Shown here piece after piece: positions 32,888 through 42,283 of a stretch of 64,000 nucleotides of DNA. Position 1 is the stretch's first letter, and each line of letters opens with the position of its first letter. Source of the stretch: a filamentous cyanobacterium ESFC-1 (GTDB taxonomy: Bacteria > Cyanobacteriota > Cyanobacteriia > Cyanobacteriales > Spirulinaceae); the NCBI GenBank assembly GCA_000380225.1, contig KB904821.1, positions 1,062,680 to 1,126,679 of the forward strand, read 5' to 3'. The notes below the pieces were generated by a model. It was not told the origin of the DNA. It ran no database searches and saw nothing but the letters and a program-made list of their open reading frames with translations. The position numbers and the translations under genes are program-made.

Positions 32888-35542
32888 CTAATTTTCTGAC
32901 TCAATAGCACTACGCACTAAGATAACCGTACAATCAACGCCTGTGGTAATTTCTTCAGGAATATTGCCATGAAGCGCTTGTTGGAGCATTCCTTCCCGAC
33001 TTGCGCCGAGCATAATAACATCACAGTCTTCGGTATTGGCTAGATGGATAATGGCAGTAGCAACAGACTGAGCGCGAATGGGTAAGGGCATTGCTTGAAT
33101 CTTTTCGTCGGTTTCGAGTTGAGTGGCAATGCGGTCTAATGTGATTAAATCGGGGGGGACTGTTTTGGGAGGATAGACTTTGCATAGCCAAATATGAGCC
33201 GAGAGGGTCAGTTTGCTAAATGCGCCAAATAACTCAATGGCTCGCTCGACGTTGGGGCCCCCTGCGACGGGAATAATCCAATTGGTCGGGAGATAGCGAT
33301 TATTCGGATAGGATTGGAGGCTGTTGCCAATTTTGACTAAAACCACATCACAGGGGGCTTTTTGGATGAGGGTATCGACAGCGTTACCGAAAATGCGGCC
33401 TGGGGTGCTGGTGTTGCCTTTCCAACCGAGTAACAAGATATCAATATGGCGATCGCTAATAATTTCTAGTAGGGCAGAAGCGCAGTCTTGAGCAACAATG
33501 ATTTGCGTGTGTAGCGGCACATTCCAGGCTGCGGCTAGTTTAATCGCGGGTTCAAACAAATCCTTGCCTTCGTCGAGATTGACGGGGGTTTGGTCGGGGA
33601 TGCTGTGTTTGGGAATGACATTGACATACACACATTCGAGTTCGTAGCGGTATTCATCGGCGATCGCGACCCCTAAGCGAATCAAAGCACCCGCCGTCTC
33701 AGGATTAGACAAAGGTAATAAAATGCGCCCCTGGCCGAGATTCGGGGCGCGAGTTTGATAAACGCGATAAAACGGAACAATAGTATCGCCATTAGCCGAA
33801 ATTGCACTGCTGAGTTGATTGGCTTCGGCGCGAATAATATCATTGCGCGTGATAATTCCTAACAATTTGCGCCCTTCGGTGACGGGAAGATGGGAGAGGT
33901 GGTAACGCTCCATCACATACAAGACATCGCTCAAGGGGGATTCTGGCCGTACTGTAGCCGGGAGTTCGCTCATAATGTCGTGTAATAGCGTACTTCCCGT
34001 TTGACCGCGACGTTTGGCTTGGTTTGCTTGTCCGGTGGTGATCAGGCCGACTAATTCACCATCTCTCACCACGGGGAAACCTTCGTGTCGGGCATCAGAA
34101 AACACTTGAATAGCTTGGTCGAGGGATAAATTTACGGGTAAGGTTTCAACCCGTTTTTGCATAACATCATCTGCGGTTAAGCCTGAAAGTAAATCGTTGG
34201 TGGTGGTTTCTTCGTTCAGGTGAATGCCACTCACTTCGAGTAAACGTTGATAAAGTGACTTTTTAGAAAACAGCGACGAGACAAAATAGGCGATCGCCGA
34301 GCCGATCATTAACGGTAAAACCAAATTAAACGCCGCCGTCATTTCAAACACAATCGCGATCGCGGTCACCGGAACTCTAGCCACCGCCGAGAAAAACGCC
34401 GCCATCCCTACCAAGGCGTACTTTGAAGTGGAAGTATCCACTTGAAAAACGACCGCCCCCTGCCCCACCAAATAGCCCAACGCCGAGCCAAATACCAGAG
34501 TCGGCGAAAATAATCCCCCCGGCGCACCCGAACCGTAAGCAATCCAAGTTAAAAAGAAATAAATCCCAAACGCGATCGCGGTTTGGCTGCCACTCGCTTC
34601 CCCCGATAAGAAAAACTCTCGCAACCCCGCATTATCTCGTAATAACGGCGGCGAGATCGCCACAATACTCCCCGATATCAACCCCGCCACCCCCACTCGC
34701 CAAGCCATCGGCCAATTGAGACGGCGGTTAAAATCCAAACTGGCAATCACCCCTTGACTGAACAAAGAGCCTAAAATCCCTGCTAGTACCCCCAACAACA
34801 AAAACCAAGGAATATCATAAGCACTAAACTCATTTGACTCCGAGGTGTAGAGCATTAGCATTTCTGGCGGTAGGTTAAAATCCGCCGTCCCAATCAACCG
34901 CGACACCACCGACCCCGTAAAAGAAGCGAGAATCGCCGTTTCTAGAGTCAACCCGGACATATCCCGCGACAACTCCTCCGCCACAAATAACACCCCCGCG
35001 ATCGGCGTATTAAACCCCGCCGCTAATCCTGCCGCCGCCCCTGCTGCAACCATCTGACGACGATGTTGCGGCGAAGTCGGAATCCAGTAACTCAGTTGCG
35101 CCGCCAAAGCCGCCCCAATGTGTACCGTTGGCCCTCGTCTGCCCAAGGTCAAACCGCCCCCCAATACCAAAATCGTCCCAATCAGCTTCACCAACGCCAC
35201 CCGCAACGATAACGGTACGGGAAAGCTCGCCAAAACCGCCTTGACTTGGGGAATGCCGCCCCCTTTGGCCGCGGGGGAAAACTGTTCGACGATCCAACCC
35301 CCTAGCAATCCCAGAGTTAGCCCAAATAACGGCAGCGTCCAGTCGCCAAAATCGTCAGCGAGTTGGACGCGGGTACTACCGAGGAGGTTGATCCCTTGTT
35401 TGAGTAACAGAGCCGCGATCGCAGAGACACAACCAATAATGGAAGCTTCGAGCAAAGCGTAGTAGGTTTTCGTCGATTCATTGCCAATATGACGATGACG
35501 AATCCAATTCCGCAGGGGTTTGAGGCTAAATCGAGCGCTCAT
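32888..35542 (-). CDS. ClC chloride channel/antiporter with CBS and two UspA domains
   Basis: An 884-residue membrane protein. The ClC core (about residues 30-440) shows selectivity motifs GRRGPTVHIG and GSGAPGGLFSP. A CBS pair follows (about 455-580), with DVMQKRVETLP and LLHDIMSELPATVRPES. The C-terminus has two universal-stress-protein-like domains (about 600-735 and 755-880), ending in DVIMLGASREGMLQQ and GVDCTVILVRS. ClC proteins move chloride, alone or against protons; CBS and Usp domains usually bind adenine nucleotides and could gate the channel. The start codon sits at the edge of the 35.5-kb heptamer array, in AATGACCAATGAGC. Confidence 0.93.
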   Translation of the reverse strand: MSARFSLKPLRNWIRHRHIGNESTKTYYALLEASIIGCVSAIAALLLKQGINLLGSTRVQLADDFGDWTLPLFGLTLGLLGGWIVEQFSPAAKGGGIPQVKAVLASFPVPLSLRVALVKLIGTILVLGGGLTLGRRGPTVHIGAALAAQLSYWIPTSPQHRRQMVAAGAAAGLAAGFNTPIAGVLFVAEELSRDMSGLTLETAILASFTGSVVSRLIGTADFNLPPEMLMLYTSESNEFSAYDIPWFLLLGVLAGILGSLFSQGVIASLDFNRRLNWPMAWRVGVAGLISGSIVAISPPLLRDNAGLREFFLSGEASGSQTAIAFGIYFFLTWIAYGSGAPGGLFSPTLVFGSALGYLVGQGAVVFQVDTSTSKYALVGMAAFFSAVARVPVTAIAIVFEMTAAFNLVLPLMIGSAIAYFVSSLFSKKSLYQRLLEVSGIHLNEETTTNDLLSGLTADDVMQKRVETLPVNLSLDQAIQVFSDARHEGFPVVRDGELVGLITTGQANQAKRRGQTGSTLLHDIMSELPATVRPESPLSDVLYVMERYHLSHLPVTEGRKLLGIITRNDIIRAEANQLSSAISANGDTIVPFYRVYQTRAPNLGQGRILLPLSNPETAGALIRLGVAIADEYRYELECVYVNVIPKHSIPDQTPVNLDEGKDLFEPAIKLAAAWNVPLHTQIIVAQDCASALLEIISDRHIDILLLGWKGNTSTPGRIFGNAVDTLIQKAPCDVVLVKIGNSLQSYPNNRYLPTNWIIPVAGGPNVERAIELFGAFSKLTLSAHIWLCKVYPPKTVPPDLITLDRIATQLETDEKIQAMPLPIRAQSVATAIIHLANTEDCDVIMLGASREGMLQQALHGNIPEEITTGVDCTVILVRSAIESEN

Positions 35543-36030
35543 TGGTCATTTGTTGTTGGTTGTTGGTTGTTGGTTGTTGGTTGTTGGTTGTTGGTTGTTG
35601 GTTGTTGGTTGTTGGTTGTTGGTTGTTGGTTATTGGTTATTGGTTATTGGTTATTGGTTGTTGGTTGTTGGTTGTTGGTTGTTGGTTGTTGGTTATTGGT
35701 TATTGGTTGTTGGTTGTTGGTTGTTGGTTGTTGGTTGTTGGTTATTGGTTATTGGGCGGGGAAACCCCGCCCCTACATAGGGCTTGCTGATTGCCGACTG
35801 CCTCAAAAACTGATAACTGATTACTGATAACTCTCGGTGAAACTTAATTTTACTTTTTGAGGCTGAAACCCTAGTATAGTCTAGTGTTGAGCCTTTTCTA
35901 GAGTCTACCCTCTAGCAAGAAGTTTCTGACCCCCTTTGGAGGGGCTTGCATCCCACCTCCCCCCCGACTGCCGATTGCCGATTGCCGATTGCCCCTGATT
36001 AGGCTGATAACTGATGACTGATAACTGAAG
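35541..36030. repeat. Long TTGGTTR heptamer array with composite repeat
   Basis: About 29 tandem units of TTGGTTG or TTGGTTA (35553-35756), then GGGCGGGGAAACCCCGCCCC, CGACTGCC, and GATAACTGATTACTGATAAC. A core of about 120 bases follows (35833-35955) with GAAACTTAATTTTACTTTTT and CTAGTATAGTCTAG, then CGATTGC heptamers and GATAACTGATGACTGATAAC. The array has no stops in any plus frame and so looks like long hydrophobic reading frames, but these are artefacts of a period-7 repeat. The inverted relative is at 2721-3090. This fills the gap between the ClC and site-2 protease genes. Confidence 0.92.
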
Positions 36031-36033
36031 AAA

Positions 36034-37545
36034 TCAGCCCCCAATCCCCAAACTACCCGCCAAACCGGGATTAAGGGGAATCAACGTTGCCAGCATCAGG
36101 AATAATGCTAACAAAGCCCAAGCAGCGCGAGCATCATCCGGTTCGGTGAGTTCATTGAGGCTCGGTCGCTCTAAGTCTCGTTGTAAAAAGAGGATGATAA
36201 TACCCCAATATAAGGGAATGGGATTGCCGGGGACGACAATGGCGACAATGCCCAAGATAACGAGGGTGGCAATGGTGGTGCGTCGGGCGGTTTTGCGGCC
36301 ATAAATGGCTTGGACGACGCGCCCCCCGTCGAGTTGTCCGGCAGGCATGAGGTTTAGGGCGTTGATGACCAAGCCGAGCCAGCCAATAATGGTAAGGGGA
36401 TGTACGTCTACGATGGAGTTTTGTAGGGCATCTCCGAGGATGGTTTTGGCTAATGTGCCGACGAGGACAGAGCCTTGGAAGAAGGTTGTGGGCAGTTGAA
36501 ATAAGCTGCCGGGTTGGGACAGAATTAAGCCGAGAATGAGCAAAATGAAGGAAAGTAAGCCGCCAAAAGCGGGCCCCGCGATCGCGACATCGAATAAAAC
36601 TGAGCGATTGGGAATCAAGGATTCAAAGCGGGTAATCGAGCCAAAGGAACCAATCTGCCAACTGGGGATTAAATAAGGCCAACTCAGGCGCACATTGTAC
36701 CGTTGAGCAAAAATGCGATGACCGATTTCGTGAGCGACCAAAATTGACCCCAATCCGGCAGCAATGGGGAGGGCTTCACGAAAACGACCCAGATCGCTAA
36801 ACCAATCAAAACCCAGGAGTAAACCCGCCGCTTCTAAGCTGGTGGCAAGGGTGGTGACCAGTAGGACAATTGCTAGGTTTTTTTGAGTGAGGGTGGCAGG
36901 TTGAGGATCGTTGCTACTGGGTAGCACAATGATGGTCGGTCTGCCTTCGGGACTTTCGACGAGAAATAGGCGATATTTTTCCCCGAGTTTTTCGTGGAGT
37001 TTTGCCGATAAGCGATCGTGGGCTTCATTGGGTTGCGATCGCAAGTTACCTTTGAAAATCGCTCCTTCTTGATAGGGGATGGTTTCGGTGGCAAAAAAGG
37101 TATCAATGCCGAAAATGCTTTGAATCTGTTTGAGGTCTTCTTCAGGAATGGGCAGGATGTCTGGTGCGGCTTCGGCTTCTGGGATTGGCAGTTTGGGGGT
37201 TTCGGGGGGGGCTGGGGTTTTGGTTTCGGTTTCGGTGTTGAAGTTGGAAACCGGACGACGCTGCTGCATTTGCTCAACTCCTTCAGTCCGCACACGATTC
37301 CCCAGATAAATATAAATCCCTGCCGAAGCCACCAATAAACCAATGATGGCGACTAAGTTGAGATAAATCCCTAAAACAAATAAACCAAAAAAGACCAGCC
37401 AGGGAACCATTAACACCACGGACTGCAACCAAGCTAAAATCCCTAATTTGCCGTAGGGTTTGGCGCGGTTGTAGCCCCAGAGTAAAATCCCGACAGCCAC
37501 TAAAACAATAGAAATGACAATGACACTTTCTGAGCTATTAAACAT
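36034..37545 (-). CDS. Site-2 protease family (M50) membrane peptidase, EGY-like
   Basis: A 503-residue intramembrane metalloprotease. Zinc ligands: HEIGHRIFA (HExxH) near residue 274 and the second motif LNLMPAGQLDGGR (DG) near 395. Two N-terminal helices precede a Pro/Glu-rich soluble stretch and a small alpha/beta domain (QSIFGIDTFFATETIPYQEGA); the catalytic core has about six helices. This arrangement is that of cyanobacterial and chloroplast EGY proteins. Such proteases cut membrane proteins to release regulators. The gene is the last of a minus-strand run with DUF3110 and murQ; its start is three bases after the murQ stop on the other side, so co-transcription with murQ must run from here toward lower coordinates. 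Confidence 0.9.
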   Translation of the reverse strand: MFNSSESVIVISIVLVAVGILLWGYNRAKPYGKLGILAWLQSVVLMVPWLVFFGLFVLGIYLNLVAIIGLLVASAGIYIYLGNRVRTEGVEQMQQRRPVSNFNTETETKTPAPPETPKLPIPEAEAAPDILPIPEEDLKQIQSIFGIDTFFATETIPYQEGAIFKGNLRSQPNEAHDRLSAKLHEKLGEKYRLFLVESPEGRPTIIVLPSSNDPQPATLTQKNLAIVLLVTTLATSLEAAGLLLGFDWFSDLGRFREALPIAAGLGSILVAHEIGHRIFAQRYNVRLSWPYLIPSWQIGSFGSITRFESLIPNRSVLFDVAIAGPAFGGLLSFILLILGLILSQPGSLFQLPTTFFQGSVLVGTLAKTILGDALQNSIVDVHPLTIIGWLGLVINALNLMPAGQLDGGRVVQAIYGRKTARRTTIATLVILGIVAIVVPGNPIPLYWGIIILFLQRDLERPSLNELTEPDDARAAWALLALFLMLATLIPLNPGLAGSLGIGG

Positions 37546-37548
37546 TAT

Positions 37549-38469
37549 TTATGAATGATGCTTTACTTCTTCGAGGGCGGCTCTGAGATGGTCTTGATGA
37601 GCGTTGAGGAGTAATCGCGCCCGATCGCGATCGAATCCTGTCCAGTGCATCAGTAGAGCTAGTTTAACGTGTTTTCCACTGCGCTCCAATAAGTCATTGG
37701 CGGCTTTGCGGTTTAAATTCGTTAAGTCTTGCAAAATTCGCAAGGAGCGATCGTGGAGTTTGCGGTTGGTTACGGCGACATCTACCATGCGATTGCCGTA
37801 AACTTTGCCCAATTTGACCATAATCCCGGTTGAGAGGATGTTTAAAGCCATTTTCGTGGCGGTTCCGGCTTTGAGTCGCGTTGACCCGGCGAGGATTTCC
37901 GGGCCGACGATCAAGCGAATGTTGATGTTGGCTTCGACGGGGGCTTGTTCGGCCCGGACGCAAGCCATGAAAATGGTTGTTGCGCCTTGGTGTCGGGCGG
38001 CTTCGATCGCGCCGAGGACAAAGGGAGTGGTACCTCCGGCGGTAATGCCGACGACAACATCTTTGCTGTCGATTTTGTGCCTCGCGATCGCGGCGGCTCC
38101 ATCTTCGGCCCGGTCTTCGAGGGATTCAGAACTCCGCACCAATGCCTCTGAGCCGCCTGCGATGATGGCTTGTACCATCTCAGGGGGGGAGCAGAAGGTG
38201 GGGGGACATTCGGCGGCATCGAGTACCCCTAAACGCCCACTGGTGCCTGCTCCGACATAAAACAAGCGACCGTCTTGCCGCAAGGCTTCGCTGGCAATGT
38301 CAATGGCTTTGGCTAAGGCTTCTTTGGCCCCCGCGATCGCGCTCAGGGTTTGAGCGTCTTCTTGATTGAACAATTCGACCAATTCCAAGGTACTAAGTTG
38401 GTCGAGATTTTGGCTGTTGGGGTTGGCTTGCTCGGTGAGCAAATGACCCCGCGATTGCAAAATATCCAT
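37549..38469 (-). CDS. murQ: N-acetylmuramic acid 6-phosphate etherase
   Basis: A 306-residue SIS-domain enzyme. Key segments: LFYVGAGTSGRLGVLDAAECPPTF-like region near residue 75, MVQAIIAGGSEALVRSSE, VVGITAGGTTPFVLGAI and GSTRLKAGTATKMALNILST. MurQ cleaves the lactyl ether of MurNAc-6-phosphate, giving GlcNAc-6-phosphate for cell-wall recycling. The gene lies three bases upstream of the site-2 protease gene and 16 bases downstream of the DUF3110 gene, all on the minus strand, so the three probably form an operon. Confidence 0.95.
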   Translation of the reverse strand: MDILQSRGHLLTEQANPNSQNLDQLSTLELVELFNQEDAQTLSAIAGAKEALAKAIDIASEALRQDGRLFYVGAGTSGRLGVLDAAECPPTFCSPPEMVQAIIAGGSEALVRSSESLEDRAEDGAAAIARHKIDSKDVVVGITAGGTTPFVLGAIEAARHQGATTIFMACVRAEQAPVEANINIRLIVGPEILAGSTRLKAGTATKMALNILSTGIMVKLGKVYGNRMVDVAVTNRKLHDRSLRILQDLTNLNRKAANDLLERSGKHVKLALLMHWTGFDRDRARLLLNAHQDHLRAALEEVKHHS

Positions 38470-38485
38470 AAATAGATGAAGAATT

Positions 38486-38884
38486 TTAAAGTAAGCCTTC
38501 TAAACGGCGGCGAATCTCGTCGAGTTCGGGGTTAGATTCCTCGGTTTCGGCTTCAGTTTCCGGGATTTCTTCCTCGTCGTCTTCGTCTTGCCAACTCGGT
38601 TGTTCGACATTGGCATCGGGGGGAATTTCTAAGCGGCCATCTTCGACGAGTTCGTAATCATATCCGGCTTCTTGGCAAAATTCTTCAATTTCGTCGGAGG
38701 GGAAGGCTTCAACACTCGGAGCCGGAAAATCCTGGGCTTCTAGCATTAAAGCGTAGCGCGAGGCATCGTCTTCGGACTCAAACATCAAAACCTTGTTGCG
38801 TCCACCCATCTGAATGGTATGAATGCCTTCGCTGTCGGTTCCCGCGTTGACCAATAAAACAAAAATCCGTTTTGGCGCGAGCAT
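38486..38884 (-). CDS. DUF3110 protein
   Basis: A 132-residue protein. The N-terminal domain (about 1-85) has IFVLLVNAGTDSEGIHTIQ, NKVLMFESEDDASRYALMLEAQDFP and EEFCQEAGY, the DUF3110 pattern of oxygenic phototrophs. The tail is strongly acidic (DEDDEEEIPETEAETEE) and probably disordered, ending in a short helix DEIRRRLEGLL. Function unknown. It heads the run DUF3110-murQ-site-2 protease. Confidence 0.88.
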   Translation of the reverse strand: MLAPKRIFVLLVNAGTDSEGIHTIQMGGRNKVLMFESEDDASRYALMLEAQDFPAPSVEAFPSDEIEEFCQEAGYDYELVEDGRLEIPPDANVEQPSWQDEDDEEEIPETEAETEESNPELDEIRRRLEGLL

Positions 38885-39011
38885 CTGTTCTTAAGGTTAT
38901 TTTTAATTGACTACATCGACCATTTTAGATAATTGTGTTCCCCTAGCGGAATAATGACGTTTGGTCATTGGTCTTTTGTCATTTGTTGTTCGATGGGATT
39001 ATCGTCATATA

Positions 39012-39079
39012 GCGCGATCGCGGAATTGACTTTATCGCAGTTGTAGCTGGCAAAACTATCAATTACTGACAACCTAACA
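39012..39079 (+). promoter_or_regulatory. Duplicated leader, copy 1
   Basis: The block GCGATCGCGGAATTGACTTT-ATCGCAGTTGTAGCTG precedes the first tandem paralogue and recurs almost unchanged at 39899-39962 before the second. TTGACT could be a -35 box; a clear -10 at the usual distance is not visible. The duplication unit thus includes the promoter region. Confidence 0.5.
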
Positions 39080-39856
39080 ATGAAATGGAAACAACTCTGT
39101 AGCGGCATTTTAATGGGAAGTCTGGCGAGTTTGATGGGCTTACCCAGTCAAGCCCACGATACCACCGCACAACTGAATCAGGCGATTTGTATCGAGGATT
39201 GGGAGGGCGCGATCGCGATCCTCGATAATATCATCCCAGATTATCCTAACAGTCAGAATACATTAGGAGAATATCGCGATCGCCTCCAACAACTCTCTGA
39301 GACAGGTTTAAGTGGGTTACATCAATTAGATTATGACTGTTCTGAAGAATCGACCCCCAAGGTGGAAGAAACGCCTCTCAGCGACCGTATAGAGAGCTAT
39401 AGCGAGCAAATTGACGTTGGCATGAGCTACGCCGAAGTCGCTACGATTGTCGGTCGTCCGGGAAAGATAAACGATCTTCATTTCTCATATATATGGAAAA
39501 ATGAGCATGACAATTTCCTCTTTACTAGGTTTTCTGACGACCAGTTAGATAGTTTGGATGTTAGTGAATGGAGAGATTGTGAAGTTGATAACCCGTTCTG
39601 CGATAATGTTATTGCTCCTGCGGTTGAGTTTAGAGAGATTGCAGCCCGTTTTGAAGAAGGTATGAACGCTCAAGCGGTTTTAGAACAGCTTTTGCAGGAA
39701 TTAGGAGAACCCCTATTGCAGACAGAATGGGTTAGATATGAGTGGCGATTTCGAGAAGCAACCGATCCCGATCCTAATACTTGCACCTTGACTGTTTCTT
39801 TTGGCGACGATCGTTTATCATCCAACCAGGCTGACTGTATATACGATGATAGATAA
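39080..39856 (+). CDS. Secreted hypothetical protein, tandem paralogue 1
   Basis: A 258-residue protein with a signal peptide (KQLCSGILMGSLASLMGLPSQA) cleaved before HDTT. The mature part begins with a TPR-like segment (AICIEDWEGAIAILDNII, NTLGEYRDRLQQL). It then has two copies of a BamE/SmpA-like motif: VGMSYAEVATIVGRPGK and EGMNAQAVLEQLLQELGEP, each followed by a strand with aromatic residues (SYIWKNE, RYEWRF). This suggests a small periplasmic or cell-surface protein. A paralogue follows about 100 bases downstream with a nearly identical first 80 residues. Function unknown. Confidence 0.75.
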   Translation: MKWKQLCSGILMGSLASLMGLPSQAHDTTAQLNQAICIEDWEGAIAILDNIIPDYPNSQNTLGEYRDRLQQLSETGLSGLHQLDYDCSEESTPKVEETPLSDRIESYSEQIDVGMSYAEVATIVGRPGKINDLHFSYIWKNEHDNFLFTRFSDDQLDSLDVSEWRDCEVDNPFCDNVIAPAVEFREIAARFEEGMNAQAVLEQLLQELGEPLLQTEWVRYEWRFREATDPDPNTCTLTVSFGDDRLSSNQADCIYDDR

Positions 39857-39962
39857 CAATAGTGAGTGATACTTAAATACTCTATTGGCAAACCTAGATG
39901 CGATCGCGGAATTGACTTTATCGCAGTTGTAGCTGACAACACTATCAATTACTCAAAACGCA

Positions 39963-40724
39963 ATGATGAACTGGAAACAACTCTGTAGCGGCATTTTAAT
40001 GGGAAGTCTGGCGAGTTTGATGGGTTTACCCAGTCAAGCCCACGATACCACTGACCAACTCAATCAAGCGATTTGTATCGAGGATTGGGAGGGCGCGATC
40101 GCCCTGCTCGATGATGTAATCTCAGATTATCCTAACAGTCAGAATACATTAGGAGAATATCGCGATCGCCTCCAACAACTTTCGACTACGGGTTTGAGTG
40201 AGAAACAAAAAGCCCAATACTGTCCTTTAAACCCAGACCCATCAGATTTACCACTTCTCACTGCTGATGAAAAAACTCCTCTCAGCGCCCGTGTTTCCGA
40301 GTATTACCAACAACTCGATTCTAATATGACCTACGATGATATAGCTACCCTCATCGGTCGTCCGGGAAAACTAGATTATCTATCTTCTTCCTACACTTGG
40401 AGAGATGAAAACGGTTCTACTTTAAGCGCCACATTTTCAAATAATGAGTTGGAGGATTTGACGATTGGTGAATCCCCAGATGCTCCGGCTCCGGCTGAGT
40501 TTGAGCAACTACAAGAACGCTTAGAAGTAGGAATAAATGCTCAAGCAGTTTTACAATACATTACACGGGAATTAGGAGAACCGATATGGCCAGTAGAAAT
40601 AGTGAAGTACGATTGGCAATTTCGAGAAGAAGGTATCTATTGCCAGATTTCTGCGTATTTTGGTAGCACGATGGACGGACAAGTAACGACCTACGGAAAA
40701 CTCTGTGTCAAAGAAGATGAATAA
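39963..40724 (+). CDS. Secreted hypothetical protein, tandem paralogue 2
   Basis: A 253-residue paralogue of the preceding gene. The signal peptide and TPR-like first part are nearly identical at DNA level; the central and C-terminal parts have diverged, keeping SNMTYDDIATLIGRPGK and VGINAQAVLQYITRELGEP motifs followed by SYTWRDE and KYDWQF. The gradient of divergence suggests a recent tandem duplication followed by gene conversion or selection on the C-terminal part. The leader 39899-39962 is duplicated too. Probably exported; function unknown. Confidence 0.75.
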   Translation: MMNWKQLCSGILMGSLASLMGLPSQAHDTTDQLNQAICIEDWEGAIALLDDVISDYPNSQNTLGEYRDRLQQLSTTGLSEKQKAQYCPLNPDPSDLPLLTADEKTPLSARVSEYYQQLDSNMTYDDIATLIGRPGKLDYLSSSYTWRDENGSTLSATFSNNELEDLTIGESPDAPAPAEFEQLQERLEVGINAQAVLQYITRELGEPIWPVEIVKYDWQFREEGIYCQISAYFGSTMDGQVTTYGKLCVKEDE

Positions 40725-40926
40725 CAGTACAGCTTCAGGAGCATTACGATAAAGTAGTGAAACTTTAGAATCCTGGTTTCTTACCTGCTAACACAGCAAA
40801 GTTAACATTTTTAGTGAGAAACCGGGGTTCTTCAATATCAATAATATGTCCCAGTTTTTTCGATGAGTGACAAATATCAAGTTATTATTTAGATATCAAA
40901 AGCATAAAAGTCACCCTCAATTTAAA

Positions 40927-41478
40927 ATGTTAAGTATTGGAACACAAAAAAGCGATCGCATTACCACAATTACGAATACGACTTGGGCTGAATATATTAG
41001 TTTAGATTTGCCCAGTAAACGAGTCTCATTTCGCAACGGAGTCATTACCATTGTGTCCCCAGGGCGTAACCATGAGTTGATTGGCGATTATATCAGGTTG
41101 ATTATTTTAGCTTATTGCCGTAAAAATAACTTAGCACTATTTTCTTACAATCAAACTACCCTCAAAGAAGAAGGAAAAGAAGGAAAAGAACCTGATGTGG
41201 CTTACTGTTTTGAGGTAGATAAAGACAAGCCAGATTTGGCTGTAGAAGTGAATTTAACATCAGGAAATATCGACGATTTAACTAAATATAAATATTTAAA
41301 TATTCCTGAAGTTTGGCTATGGGAAAATAATCAAATTAGATTCTTTGTTTATCGCAAGTCAGGATATATAGAAGTAACGATAAGCAATTTTCTGCCGAAG
41401 TTAAAGAGCGATCGCGTTACCACAATTGTGAATAGTTGTTTTGGGAAAAGTGTTTTAGAAGTGGAAAAATTTTTCTGA
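40927..41478 (+). CDS. Uma2 family protein (DUF820, PD-(D/E)XK-like)
   Basis: About 183 residues from ATG 40927. Uma2 proteins have a restriction-endonuclease-like fold and are highly multiplied in cyanobacteria; their role is not settled. Visible here: VSFRNGVITIVSPGRNHELIGDYI near the N-terminus, then KEPDVAYCF (Asp) and DLAVEVNLTSG (Glu) in the family's nuclease-like core. The sequence KSDRxTTI occurs near both ends of the protein, a small internal similarity. One of five Uma2 genes within 8 kb. Confidence 0.82.
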   Translation: MLSIGTQKSDRITTITNTTWAEYISLDLPSKRVSFRNGVITIVSPGRNHELIGDYIRLIILAYCRKNNLALFSYNQTTLKEEGKEGKEPDVAYCFEVDKDKPDLAVEVNLTSGNIDDLTKYKYLNIPEVWLWENNQIRFFVYRKSGYIEVTISNFLPKLKSDRVTTIVNSCFGKSVLEVEKFF

Positions 41479-41488
41479 TCTGGAAATC

Positions 41489-42058
41489 TTAATCAAAACT
41501 AACCCCTGCATACAAATCCGCTAATTCTAACTGTAAATCTACAGTAGCTAGTTTAATTATTGCATCTTCTGTTTCGTATTCAGATAATAACCAGCCAGAA
41601 TCAATTTTAACGTATTGCATGACATGATATTTTTGTTGCGAAATTAAAATATATTCCTGCATTTCAGGGATCGAACGATAGTAAGTAAACTTGTCCCCTT
41701 GGTCGTAATTTTGAGTTGAAGCAGAAAGCACTTCGCCGATCATTACAGGATTAGTTACCGTAGTCGTACCTTGGTCTGCATAAATAGGTTCTCCTTTTAT
41801 TAACATCACGTCTGGATAGGTATAGACGCGATGGCGAGGTATCCACAACCGCACGTCAGCTATATAGACGCGATAGTTTTGTTTTCTAAGATTAAACTTT
41901 AAATTACTGTAGAAATTGCCAGAAATTTCATTATGATTGGTTGTTCCTCCTGTCATGGGAATAATTTCTCCATCATGGTATTCGCTTTTGTATTCTGCTT
42001 CTGCTTCTAGCTTGAGATATTCTTGGGTAGAGTAGTAGGTTTTACTTAATGCTTGCAT
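41489..42058 (-). CDS. Uma2 family protein (DUF820)
   Basis: A 189-residue member with the typical start YYSTQEYLKLEAEAEYKSEYHDGEI, then GGTTNHNEISGNFYSNL, RVYTYPDVMLIKGEP (Asp) and PVMIGEVLSAST (Glu), and YQKTYR-like QKYHVMQY near the end. This is the most canonical of the five Uma2 copies here. It converges on the Uma2 gene at 40927. Nuclease activity has been suggested for the fold but is not established. Confidence 0.88.
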   Translation of the reverse strand: MQALSKTYYSTQEYLKLEAEAEYKSEYHDGEIIPMTGGTTNHNEISGNFYSNLKFNLRKQNYRVYIADVRLWIPRHRVYTYPDVMLIKGEPIYADQGTTTVTNPVMIGEVLSASTQNYDQGDKFTYYRSIPEMQEYILISQQKYHVMQYVKIDSGWLLSEYETEDAIIKLATVDLQLELADLYAGVSFD

Positions 42059-42283
42059 TACTTTGATGATTAGTGGATTAGTTATATTGTAGCGTTGGGT
42101 TTGAGTTAAAGCGATCGCAATTAAAGCTAATATTTAGTTTAAGAATTGTCGTTTGACTCTAAAGAAAGTTTTTGCTAAGTTTAGCGACCTAAAAACATAA
42201 GATAGACTGAAAACGTTATCAAGTGATTCTCGCACCATGACTCAAATTACCCTATCCGAATTGATAAATCATAAATATCTTAC

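Noticed and set aside
34423-35462. Proline-rich plus-strand frames
   Set aside because: Antisense shadows of the ClC gene.
35541-35760. CRISPR-like array
   Set aside because: Units are only seven bases and contiguous, with no spacers and no cas genes.
35489-35827. Long hydrophobic reading frames (VVGCWLL repeats) in three frames
   Set aside because: A period-7 DNA repeat without stops gives the same 7-residue pattern in all frames. There is no independent sign of a gene.
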